Positions 17,387 through 26,980 of a stretch of DNA of 64,000 nucleotides are shown piece by piece. The stretch covers positions 1,798,001 to 1,862,000 of the forward strand of contig NZ_AP018721.1 in NCBI RefSeq assembly GCF_003967275.1. Direction: 5' to 3'. This DNA comes from Sulfuritortus calidifontis. GTDB lineage: Bacteria > Pseudomonadota > Gammaproteobacteria > Burkholderiales > Thiobacillaceae. A program made the translations under genes and the position numbers. The notes beneath the pieces are model-generated. The model did not search any database. It was not told the DNA's origin and worked only from the letters and a program-made list of their open reading frames with translations. Numbering within the stretch: position 1 is the first letter of the stretch; each line of letters opens with the position of its first letter.

Positions 17387-18661
17387 GTGAAACCGACCCC
17401 GATCCTTCTGCTGCTGGCCCTGCTGGCCGGCTGCGCCACCCCGCCCCCGCCGGCCGAGCAAACCGCAAAACCCGTCAGCAGCGCCGAATCCGCGATCACC
17501 CCCACGGCCCCGAACGCAGCGGAGACCCCAAGCGCCACGCCGCCCGCAGTGACCGAACCGACAACCCCGGCCACACCGGCGCCCATGCCCTGGCTCAAGG
17601 CCGCGGAGTTCAAGAGCCTGCCCGGCTGGGCCGAGGACGACTTAACCCAGGCCTGGCCGGCCCTGCTCCAATCCTGCAAGGGCCTGAAGCGGCAACCGGC
17701 CTGGGCCCGAACCTGCCAGGCCGCGGAACAGGTCAGCCGGTCCGATGCCGAGGGCATCCGCCGCTTCTTCGAAAGCCATTTCCGTCCCTATCAGGTGGAG
17801 CAGGCCGAAAGCGGCGACGAAGGCCTGATCACCGGCTATTACGAGCCCCTGCTGCGTGGCAGCCGCAGCTTCGGCGGCAACTACATCTACCCGCTCTATG
17901 CCGCACCCGATGATCTGCTCATCGTCGATCTGGCCAGTCTCTACCCGGAACTGAAAAATCTGCGCCTGCGCGGGCGCCTGCAGGGCAAGCGGGTGGTGCC
18001 TTATTTCAGCCGGGCCGAGATCGAGGCCGGCAACGCCCCGGTGCGCGGCAAGGAGCTGGTCTGGGTGGACGATCCGATCGAGCTGTTTTTCCTGCAGATC
18101 CAGGGCTCCGGCCGGGTGCAGCTGGAGAACGGCGAGATGATGCGGGTGGGCTATGCCGACCAGAACGGCCACCCCTACAAGTCGATCGGCAAGTGGCTGG
18201 TCGACCAGGGCGAGCTGACCCTGGACAAGGCCTCGATGCAGGGCATCAAGGACTGGGCGCGGAAAAACCCGGAAAAGCTGGCCACCCTGCTCAACACCAA
18301 CCCGAGCTATGTCTTCTTCCGGGAACTGCCGAACCACCTGTCCGGCCCGCTCGGGGCGCTGGGGGTGCCGCTCACGGCCGAACGCAGCGTCGCCATCGAC
18401 CCCCGCGCCATCCCGCTGGGGGCCCCGATCTGGCTGGCCACGACCCGGCCCAATTCGCCCGAGCCGCTCAACCGGCTGATGCTGGCCCAGGACACCGGCG
18501 GCGCCATCCGCGGCAACGTCCGGGCCGACTTCTTCTGGGGCTTCGGCGAGGTGGCCGGCCAGCAGGCCGGGGCGATGAAGCAGAAGGGACGGACATGGGT
18601 ATTTCTACCTAGAGACTATCCCCTTGTTTTGACTGGCACAAACGGCAAATCTGGGTTATAA
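17387..18661 (+). CDS. mltA: Membrane-bound lytic murein transglycosylase A
   Basis: MltA cleaves peptidoglycan glycan strands, leaving 1,6-anhydro-MurNAc ends. The 424-aa lipoprotein starts at GTG 17387; LLLLALLAGC is the lipobox, followed by a Pro/Ala/Thr-rich linker of about 60 residues. Conserved MltA blocks include LITGYYEPLLRGSR, VWVDDPIELFFLQIQGSGR, VGYADQNGHPYKSIG, NPSYVFFRELP and the 3D domain with AIDPRAIPLGAPIW and AQDTGGAIRGNVRADFFWG (catalytic Asp). The C-terminus runs 15 residues past the usual end (after WVFLP) until a stop just before the next gene's leader. Confidence 0.95.
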   Translation: MKPTPILLLLALLAGCATPPPPAEQTAKPVSSAESAITPTAPNAAETPSATPPAVTEPTTPATPAPMPWLKAAEFKSLPGWAEDDLTQAWPALLQSCKGLKRQPAWARTCQAAEQVSRSDAEGIRRFFESHFRPYQVEQAESGDEGLITGYYEPLLRGSRSFGGNYIYPLYAAPDDLLIVDLASLYPELKNLRLRGRLQGKRVVPYFSRAEIEAGNAPVRGKELVWVDDPIELFFLQIQGSGRVQLENGEMMRVGYADQNGHPYKSIGKWLVDQGELTLDKASMQGIKDWARKNPEKLATLLNTNPSYVFFRELPNHLSGPLGALGVPLTAERSVAIDPRAIPLGAPIWLATTRPNSPEPLNRLMLAQDTGGAIRGNVRADFFWGFGEVAGQQAGAMKQKGRTWVFLPRDYPLVLTGTNGKSGL

Positions 18662-18697
18662 AGAAACCGTTTGAAACATCCCCATCAGGAGCGTGCG

Positions 18698-18898
18698 ATG
18701 GAAGCCATCTCCTCCTTGGCAGCCAGTCAGGCGCGTTATGCGGCCGAGGTCGGCCAGATTGCGTTGAAGACCGCCGCCGAATCCGAGCAGCGCGTGGCGC
18801 AAATGGTCGCCCAACAGGCCGAACAGGTTCAGCCCTCGAATCAGTCGGCCTCGACCAATCCCGACCATCTGGGTCAGAACGTCGACGTCTACGCCTGA
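18698..18898 (+). CDS. YjfB-family putative motility protein
   Basis: A 66-aa protein starting at ATG 18698 with AGGAG 7 nt upstream. MEAISSLAASQARYAAEVG, a central helix and the C-terminal GQNVDVYA match the small YjfB family (often annotated as putative motility proteins; function unproven). It has no signal peptide and is predicted mostly helical. It stands alone between mltA and the convergent tonB gene; the 44-bp gap to tonB holds an imperfect GGCC-rich dyad without a T-run. Confidence 0.75.
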   Translation: MEAISSLAASQARYAAEVGQIALKTAAESEQRVAQMVAQQAEQVQPSNQSASTNPDHLGQNVDVYA

Positions 18899-18942
18899 GG
18901 CCGTGGCCTTTCGCCACCGGCCCCGCAGCCTTCGGTTCGAAC

Positions 18943-19611
18943 TCAATCCAGTTCGAACATCACCCTGAAATATCCCTCATAACGCACCGGCCGGCCCTGT
19001 CTGCGGGCCGGTTCGAAGCGCGCCGGCTCGAAGGCCTGCAAGGCCGCCGCATCAAACACGCCGGGCGGCGAGGCCTCGATCACTTCCGCCTCCTTCACTT
19101 GGCCATACTCGTCGATCATCAGGCGCAACTTCACCCAGCCGGTCTGGCCGCGCCGGCGCGCCGCCTCGGGATAGATGGGCTCGATCCGGCTCAAGGCGCG
19201 GGGATGCGTGTCGACCTCGCGGGCGCCATACCAGCGCGGATCGACCGGCGACGGCAGGCTGAGCGCCCCGACGGGCTCGCTCTTTGCCGGCCGAGCCGGT
19301 TCTGAAACCGCTGCCACCTGCGGAACCGCCTGGGGTGCCGGGGTTTCAGCCAGTGTCGGTTGTGGTGCAGGCGGCGATGGTTCGGCAAGCGTTTCTGCCG
19401 GCTCCTTCGCAGCCGGCGTCGTGATCGCTGCCGCCCCGGCCGGGCCCGGCTCGGGCAGATTCACCTGCAGCACCGTCACGGCCGCTTCGTAGCTGACCGG
19501 CGCAACCTGGATCAGACCAAGCACGGCCAGATGCAGCGCCGCCGACAAAAGCAAGGCCCGCGCCAGCGGCGTACGCATGGTTTTCTGGAAAACAGCAGCG
19601 GACAAAGACAT
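18943..19611 (-). CDS. tonB: Energy transducer TonB
   Basis: The 222-aa protein has one N-terminal membrane anchor (ALLLSAALHLAVLGLIQV, with the SxxxH type motif of TonB), a Pro/Ala/Glu-rich periplasmic spacer of about 90 residues, and a C-terminal TonB domain: RIEPIYPEAARRRGQTG, VKLRLMIDEYGQV, AALQAFEPARFEPARRQG, YEGYFRVMFELD. It transmits proton-motive force from ExbB-ExbD to outer-membrane receptors; exbBD are not in this window. It is convergent with the YjfB-family gene and divergent from the broken hydrolase gene. Confidence 0.9.
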   Translation of the reverse strand: MSLSAAVFQKTMRTPLARALLLSAALHLAVLGLIQVAPVSYEAAVTVLQVNLPEPGPAGAAAITTPAAKEPAETLAEPSPPAPQPTLAETPAPQAVPQVAAVSEPARPAKSEPVGALSLPSPVDPRWYGAREVDTHPRALSRIEPIYPEAARRRGQTGWVKLRLMIDEYGQVKEAEVIEASPPGVFDAAALQAFEPARFEPARRQGRPVRYEGYFRVMFELD

Positions 19612-19690
19612 GCGGCCAGTATAAATGCACCGCGCTGCAAAGCAGGCGCTTGGCTAGAATCCGCACACGCATAAACCCAAGGAGACCTCG

Positions 19691-20743
19691 ATGAAATCCC
19701 TCGCCCGCCTGCTGGCGCTCCTAGGAGCCTGTCGGACTTAATCCCCCATGCGCGTTGCCCCGACAAAGCGATGGATGCAAGGCGCGAGGCGCGGCGAATG
19801 GTCGTTCCCTTCGCAAGCTTCGCAACGCCGCAGACGCGCTTTGTCGGGGCAACCCGAAGGGCCGGCCCGCTGCGGGCGCATCGCCGCGTTGCGGGGCGCT
19901 TGTAGTGGCACGCACTACGGCGCGCCCCGCCGCCTTGCGCTGCATCCCGCAGCGGGCCGGCGCGCACGGGGTGTTAAGTCCGACAGGCTCCTAGCCCTGC
20001 TGCCCGGCCTGGCCGCGGCCGTGCAGATAGAGCAAGCCACCTTGAAGACCCCGGGTGCCGACGTGCCGGTGGACATCGCCATCCCCGAGGGCAAGGGTCC
20101 CTTCCCGCCGGTACTGTTCATCCACGCCAAGCGCGGCATCGACGAGAACGAGCGCAAGCACATCGCGGAACTGGCGGAACAGGGCTTTCTGGTGGTGATG
20201 CCGGACTGGCAGAGCGGGCGCATGATCGAGCGCTGGCCCTCGGAACACAACCCGGAGACCGAACTCGATGTCGAGGCGGCCATGGACTTCCTGATGAAGC
20301 ACCCCAGAGCATGCAAGATGCCGGTCGGCATCGTCGGCCAGTCACGCGGCCCCTATTACGCCATCCGCCTGGCCGCCAAGCGGCCGAAGGATGTCGCCGC
20401 CATTGTCAGCTATTACGGGCATATGCAGAATCCGAACGCGCCGGAACCGGATCAGCTGTTTCGCACCGCGTCGGAGATCATGCAGATCAGCACGCCGATG
20501 CTGTTCCTGATCGGCGAGGCCGATTTCGAGCTGCGTCGGATCAACGGCGGCCGTGCCTTTTACGCCTTGTGGGAACGCGGCGTGCCGGTGGAATACCAAG
20601 TCTATCCCCTGGCCCGGCGCGCCTTCGATTTCCGCGCCGACCAGGGGCCGGAAGAAAAGATCGCCACCCGTCACGCCCGGCAGCGGGCGAAGGAGTGGCT
20701 CACGCGTTGGATGAAACTCAGCCCCGGCGGCGGCTGCCGCTGA
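19691..20743 (+). pseudogene. Dienelactone hydrolase-family gene interrupted by a MITE in its signal peptide
   Basis: The gene begins at ATG 19691 after GGAGA and reads MKSLARLLALL, then enters an inserted 270-bp element that stops the frame at TAA 19739. Beyond the element the same frame resumes as ALLPGLAAAVQIEQ, completing a Sec signal peptide. Removing one CTAG-to-CTAG unit restores a perfect frame. The downstream 250 residues are an alpha/beta-hydrolase: VDIAIPEGKGPFPPVLFIH, LAEQGFLVVMPDWQSG, and a nucleophile elbow reading GIVGQSRGP (G-x-S-x-G shifted to GQSRG). An in-frame ATG at 19748 inside the element would allow a 331-aa hybrid without the export signal. Probably non-functional, or a cytosolic variant. 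Confidence 0.85.
19721..19994 (+). mobile_element. MITE with 21-bp perfect inverted repeats and CTAG target duplication
   Basis: CTAGGAGCCTGTCGGACTTAA at 19721-19741 recurs as its exact reverse complement at 19974-19994. The outer CTAG is most simply a 4-bp target duplication (the uninterrupted gene would read CTCCTAGCCCTG). The inside has no gene; it contains nested dyads such as GTTGCCCCGACAAAGCG with its complement about 80 bp later. The CTAG duplication fits the YTAR preference of IS5-group transposases, but no such transposase is in the window. Its core is related to the element at 37789-38042. Confidence 0.85.
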
Positions 20744-20750
20744 GCGTCGA

Positions 20751-21464
20751 TTACTTGGCCTTGCCGGCCTCCTTGAGCAGGGCCTCGATCTTGTCGGCCT
20801 GGATGTAGCCCGGCACCCGGCGGCCATTGGCGAACACCAAAGTCGGGGTGCCGCTGATGCCGAGCTTCTGGCCGAAGGCCACGTTCTCATCCACCGGGTT
20901 CTTGCAGTCGGCCACCTTGGCCGGCTGCTTGCCACGCAGCATCAGGTCCTGCCAGACCTGGGCCCGGTCCTTGCTGCACCAGATCTGCTTCGATTTCTGT
21001 CCTGCGTTCGGATGCAGGCTGGCGATGGGGTAAGGAAACATGTAGATGGTGACGTTGTCGAGCTTGGCCAGTTCCGGCTCCAGCCGCTTGCAGAAGGGGC
21101 AGTCGACATCGGAGAACACGGCGAGCGTTCGCTTGCCGTCGCCCTTGACGAACTTGATCGCGTTCTGCAACGGCAGGCTGTCGAAGCGGATGGCCATCAG
21201 CTGATCGACCTTTTCCCGGGTCAGGTTGCGCCGGTTCTTGAGATCGATCACCTCGCCCAGCACCAGGTATTCGGCCTTTTCGTCGACATAGGCCAGCTGG
21301 TTGTCGTCGGCCACGATTTCATAAATCCCCGGCAAAGGCGTCTTGCTCACGCTGCTCACCTTGGAGCCGGGGAAACGGGCCTCGAAGGCCTTGCGGACTT
21401 CGGCCTCGCCGGCCAGGGCGTGGAAAGTCAGGGTAGAGAGCAATACGGCAAGCAGCAAACGCAT
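20751..21464 (-). CDS. dsbC: Thiol:disulfide interchange protein DsbC
   Basis: Periplasmic disulfide isomerase of 237 aa with a signal peptide (MRLLLAVLLSTLTFHALAG). Then comes the N-terminal dimerisation domain (VRKAFEARFPGSKVSSV, GIYEIVADDNQLAYVD) and a thioredoxin fold with active site VDCPFCKRLEPE and the cis-proline loop GISGTPTLVF. Two further cysteines (WCSKDRA, VADCKNP) match the structural pair of DsbC. It ends 7 nt from the convergent hydrolase remnant and is 15 nt downstream of a ubiquinone hydroxylase gene. It needs DsbD for reduction, not seen here. Confidence 0.95.
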   Translation of the reverse strand: MRLLLAVLLSTLTFHALAGEAEVRKAFEARFPGSKVSSVSKTPLPGIYEIVADDNQLAYVDEKAEYLVLGEVIDLKNRRNLTREKVDQLMAIRFDSLPLQNAIKFVKGDGKRTLAVFSDVDCPFCKRLEPELAKLDNVTIYMFPYPIASLHPNAGQKSKQIWCSKDRAQVWQDLMLRGKQPAKVADCKNPVDENVAFGQKLGISGTPTLVFANGRRVPGYIQADKIEALLKEAGKAK

Positions 21465-21479
21465 GAAAGGTTCCTCAGG

Positions 21480-22634
21480 TTATTGAATCGCATGGCGCAT
21501 GAGCGCCTGTTTCAGCCAGTTCTGGCTGTCGGTCATGGACAGGCCGGTATTGCGCAGCCAGCGCACTAGACCATCCTCGCTGCCAAAGAGTTTCTTCAGG
21601 CCGCCGGTGACCAACTGCACCGAGCGGACATCCTCGTCCCGACGCAGGGCGTAGGCCTGCAGGCGGCCGAGATCGCCCGGCGCGCGCTGGGTATCGTGCA
21701 GGGCATGGGCCAGCATCCGGGCATCGCGAAAACCGAGGTTGATGCCCTGCCCGGCAAGGGGATGCACGGTATGGGCGGCGTCGCCGATCAACACCAGGCC
21801 CGGCCGCACCCATTCCTCGGCCCGCCGGCGCTTGAGCGGAAAGCCCTGGGGCGAGGTTACCAGCCTCAATGCACCCAGGCGCTGCCGGCCGGCCGCGGCC
21901 ACCTCGGCGGCGAATGCCTGCGCCGGCAGGGCCATGAGCGCCTCGGCCTGCTCCGGCGTGGTGGACCAGACGATGGAGACGCGCTGGCCCGGCAGAGGCA
22001 GGTAGGCGAGCACCCCGTCATGACGGAACCACTGGTAGGCGATGCCGCGATGCGGCCGTTCGCACTCGAAATTGGCCACCACGCCGACGTGATGGTAGTC
22101 CTCGAGCGCAAGGCCGATATTGGCCTGGGTCCGCAGCCAGGAATGGGCGCCGTCGGCCCCGACCAGAAGGCCGGCCTGCAGGCGGCGGCCGTCGGCCAAG
22201 ACCAGTTCATGTTCGGTCGCGCCCCAGACGACGGCCGCGGTCTCGGCCACGACCAGGTCGATATTGCCGGCCGCGCGCAGGCCCTGCCACAGGGCATGGT
22301 GCAGGCGTTTGCTCTCGGCGATAAAGGCGAGCTCGGGCAGGCCGGCATCCAGGGCATCGAAGACAAGATGGCCGCCGGCGTCGCCGGCGATGCGCATGGC
22401 ATGGACCGGCTGGTTGCGCACGGTCGCATCCCAGGCGCCCAGTTCGCGCAGCCAGGCGACGTTGGCCGGGCTGTAGGCATAGACGCGGGCGTCCCAATCC
22501 TCGCCCGGATCGCGCGGCGGCCTGGGTTCGACCAGGGCCACGCGCCAGGCGGTGGCGCGCAGGGCCAGGGCGAAGGCGGCGCCGGCCAGGCCGCCGCCGA
22601 CAATCACAACATCGAAGGCATTACGTTCACTCAC
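21480..22634 (-). CDS. FAD-dependent ubiquinone-biosynthesis hydroxylase (UbiH/UbiF/UbiM family)
   Basis: I choose GTG 22634 (VSERNAFDVVIVGGGLAGAA) because AAGGA lies 8 nt upstream and the longer reading to 22748 adds an unrelated head. The 384-aa protein has the FAD Rossmann GGGLAGAAFA, the central LLVGADGAHSWLR (DG motif) and the C-terminal VLIGDAAHTVHPLAGQGINLG (GD motif). It hydroxylates a ring carbon of the ubiquinone precursor. With a second paralogue just upstream, the two probably modify different ring positions; which one cannot be told here. Confidence 0.88.
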   Translation of the reverse strand: MSERNAFDVVIVGGGLAGAAFALALRATAWRVALVEPRPPRDPGEDWDARVYAYSPANVAWLRELGAWDATVRNQPVHAMRIAGDAGGHLVFDALDAGLPELAFIAESKRLHHALWQGLRAAGNIDLVVAETAAVVWGATEHELVLADGRRLQAGLLVGADGAHSWLRTQANIGLALEDYHHVGVVANFECERPHRGIAYQWFRHDGVLAYLPLPGQRVSIVWSTTPEQAEALMALPAQAFAAEVAAAGRQRLGALRLVTSPQGFPLKRRRAEEWVRPGLVLIGDAAHTVHPLAGQGINLGFRDARMLAHALHDTQRAPGDLGRLQAYALRRDEDVRSVQLVTGGLKKLFGSEDGLVRWLRNTGLSMTDSQNWLKQALMRHAIQ

Positions 22635-22766
22635 AGCAATATCCTTCGTAACGAATGCATCCCTTGTCGGCGGCCGGCGGTGACTCGCGGCCGCTCGCAT
22701 CCCCGTCCACGACGGGGCCCCTGCTCCCTGCTCGCACTGCCCCGACAATCACGATATCGTAGCGAC

Positions 22767-23913
22767 TCACCATGCCTGGGCCCCGAACATCATCTTGCGC
22801 GCGAAGGCCTTCTTCAGCGGCGGCAGCGCATCCATCAAGGCCAGACCCAGACCGCGGCCATGGCGCAGGACGAAATGATCATTGGAGAACAGCTCGACCA
22901 TGAGGTCGGTCATCGCCATGCCGCCCCGCACATCGGGAGCGCGCCGGGCCTGATAGCGGGCGCAAAACTCCGCGCTGCCCAACATCGCCTTGTCGGCATC
23001 CCATATCAGCTGGGCAAGATGCCAGGCATCGCGCAGGCCGAGGTTGAAGCCCTGGCCGGCCACCGGGTGCAGGGTCTGGGCGGCGTTGCCGATGCGCAAA
23101 AGGCGCGGCGCCTGCGCCGGCTCGCTGGTGATCATGCGCAGCGGAAAGGCCGCGCGCCCGGAGGCCGTGAGGAAGCGGCCCTGGCGCTCGCCGAAGCGTT
23201 CGTGCAAGCGCGCGAGGAAGGCCGCATCGGTGAGCGCCAGCACCGCCTCGGCCTTGGCGTTCGGCACCGTCCAGACCAGGGCATAGGCCTCGCCCAAAGG
23301 CAGCAGCGCCATCGGGCCTTCCGGGGTGAAACGCTCGTAGGCGCGCTGCCTGTGCGGCTGAGCGGTGGTGACGGTGCAGATGACGGCCGTCTGGCCATAG
23401 TCCTTCACCGCTTGCCGGCCCGGCAGGCTCTTGCCGCCGTCGGCCAGCACCACCAGATCGGCGCTGAGCAGGTGATCGATCCCATCGCGCTGAAACTCGA
23501 CCACGCCATAAGCACTGGTCGAACGGATCGCGCTGACCTGGGCCCCGGTCAGCAGCATCGCCCCGCTCTGCTGCAATTGCCCGGCCAGGGCGGCATAAAG
23601 GTCGCCGTATCGGGTGACGTAGCCCAGGGCCGGCACGCCCAGCTCCGCGGCCAGCAACTCGGCCCGGCCGAAACCGCCGCGCTGGGAGACGTGGATGCTC
23701 TCGATGGCGGTCGCCTGGTCGGCCAAGTCGGACCAGGCGCCGAGGCGTTCCAGGATCAGGCGCGCCCCCTGCGACAGGGCAATGGCGCGCGGATCTTGTG
23801 CGGCGAGGCGGCTGCGCGCCTCCAGCACCGCGACGCGGTAATCGCCGCCGGCGAGCGCGGCTGCCAGGGCGGCGCCGACCGGCCCACCACCGACTATCGC
23901 GATATCGACGTGT

Positions 23914-23921
<8 letters not shown>
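22767..23921 (-). CDS. ubiH: FAD-dependent 2-octaprenyl-phenol hydroxylase, UbiH type
   Basis: A 384-aa flavin monooxygenase beginning MTEHVDIAIVGGGPVGAALA. DPRAIALSQGARLILERLGAW, DLVVLADGGKSLPG and LLRIGNAAQTLHPVAGQGFNLG match the UbiH subfamily, although the usual GD motif is GN here. The ATG overlaps the end of pepP by 8 nt, an arrangement (pepP-ubiH-ubi) also found in enterobacteria. It acts in aerobic ubiquinone synthesis at the inner membrane. The assignment to ubiH rather than its paralogue rests on gene order and subfamily motifs. Confidence 0.85.
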
Positions 23922-25918
<1,997 letters not shown>

Positions 25919-26911
25919 TCAGAAGGTATAACCCACTTCGGCCTGCCGGCCTTCCAACTGGTCGAGGAAGCGCAGGAAGGGACCGAGGGCGTTGTAGCGC
26001 TCGCAGGCGCGGCGCAGATAGTGCATGACCAGCGGCATGTCCTTGAGATAACCCTCCTTGCCGTCGCGGTGGTAGAGCCGGGCGAAGATGCCCAGCACCT
26101 TGATGTGGCGTTGTACGCCCATCCACTCGAAGTCGCGGTAGAAGTCGGCGAAGTCGGCCGACACCGGCAGATTGGCCTTGCGCGCCGCCTGCCAATAGCG
26201 GATCACCCAGTCGAGCACCCTTTCCTCGTCCCACTTGATGTAGGCATCCTTGTAGATCGACACCAGATCGTAGGTGATCGGTCCGTAGACCGCGTCCTGG
26301 AAATCGAGCACGCCGGGATTGGGCTCGGTCACCATCAGGTTGCGCGAGTGCCAGTCGCGGTGGACATAGACCCTGGGCTGAGCCAGATTGTTGGCGAGGA
26401 TGGCGCGGAAGGTGCTGTCGAGCACGGCCTTCTGCTGCGCAGAGGCCTCGATCCGGAGGTGCTTGGCCAGATACCACTCGGGGAACAGCTGCAGCTCGCG
26501 CGTGAGCAGAGCCTCGTCGTAATCCGGCAGTTCACCCGGCCGGCTGGCCGCCTGGATCTGGATCAGGGCGGCATTGGCGTCGAGATAGAGCCGGTCGGCC
26601 GTCTGGTCGTTCAGCGCGGCCAGATAGGTGGTATTGCCGAAATCGGACAGCAGCAGGAACCCCTCTTCCAGGTTCTCGGCCAGGATCTCCGGGGTGTTGG
26701 CCCCGGCCGCCCGGAACAGGCGGGCGACGTGCAGATAGGGCCGGCAATCCTCGTGGCTCGGCGGGGCGTCCATGACGATGAAGCTTCCCGCTGCCGTCCT
26801 GGCCCGGAAGTAGCGGCGGAAGCTGGCATCGGCCGAGGCCACCTCGAAATCGACCAAGGGAGCAGGCAGGACCGATTCGGTCCATTGACGAAGTCTTTCT
26901 ATTCTTTCCAT
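25919..26911 (-). CDS. amgK: N-acetylmuramate/N-acetylglucosamine kinase
   Basis: A 330-aa aminoglycoside-phosphotransferase-fold kinase: FIVMDAPPSHEDCRPYLHVA, FLLLSDFGNTTYL, catalytic loop VYVHRDWHSRNLMV and metal-binding LDFQDAVYGPITYDL. AmgK phosphorylates MurNAc or GlcNAc at C1. ATG 26911 (MERIERLRQW) is preferred; a TTG at 26947 would add twelve residues but would reach into the short region shared with the divergent lptD promoter. No strong Shine-Dalgarno is seen for either. It leads the amgK-murU-pepP-ubiH operon. Confidence 0.9.
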   Translation of the reverse strand: MERIERLRQWTESVLPAPLVDFEVASADASFRRYFRARTAAGSFIVMDAPPSHEDCRPYLHVARLFRAAGANTPEILAENLEEGFLLLSDFGNTTYLAALNDQTADRLYLDANAALIQIQAASRPGELPDYDEALLTRELQLFPEWYLAKHLRIEASAQQKAVLDSTFRAILANNLAQPRVYVHRDWHSRNLMVTEPNPGVLDFQDAVYGPITYDLVSIYKDAYIKWDEERVLDWVIRYWQAARKANLPVSADFADFYRDFEWMGVQRHIKVLGIFARLYHRDGKEGYLKDMPLVMHYLRRACERYNALGPFLRFLDQLEGRQAEVGYTF

Positions 26912-26980
26912 TTCAATTGGTTCCGGGCGATAATCTGGCCCAAACAAACTCGAAGCATTCTAGCACCCGCACCCGACCTC

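Noticed and set aside
18899-18942. Bidirectional terminator between the YjfB-family gene and tonB
   Set aside because: Only an imperfect GGCC-rich dyad without a T-run on either strand.
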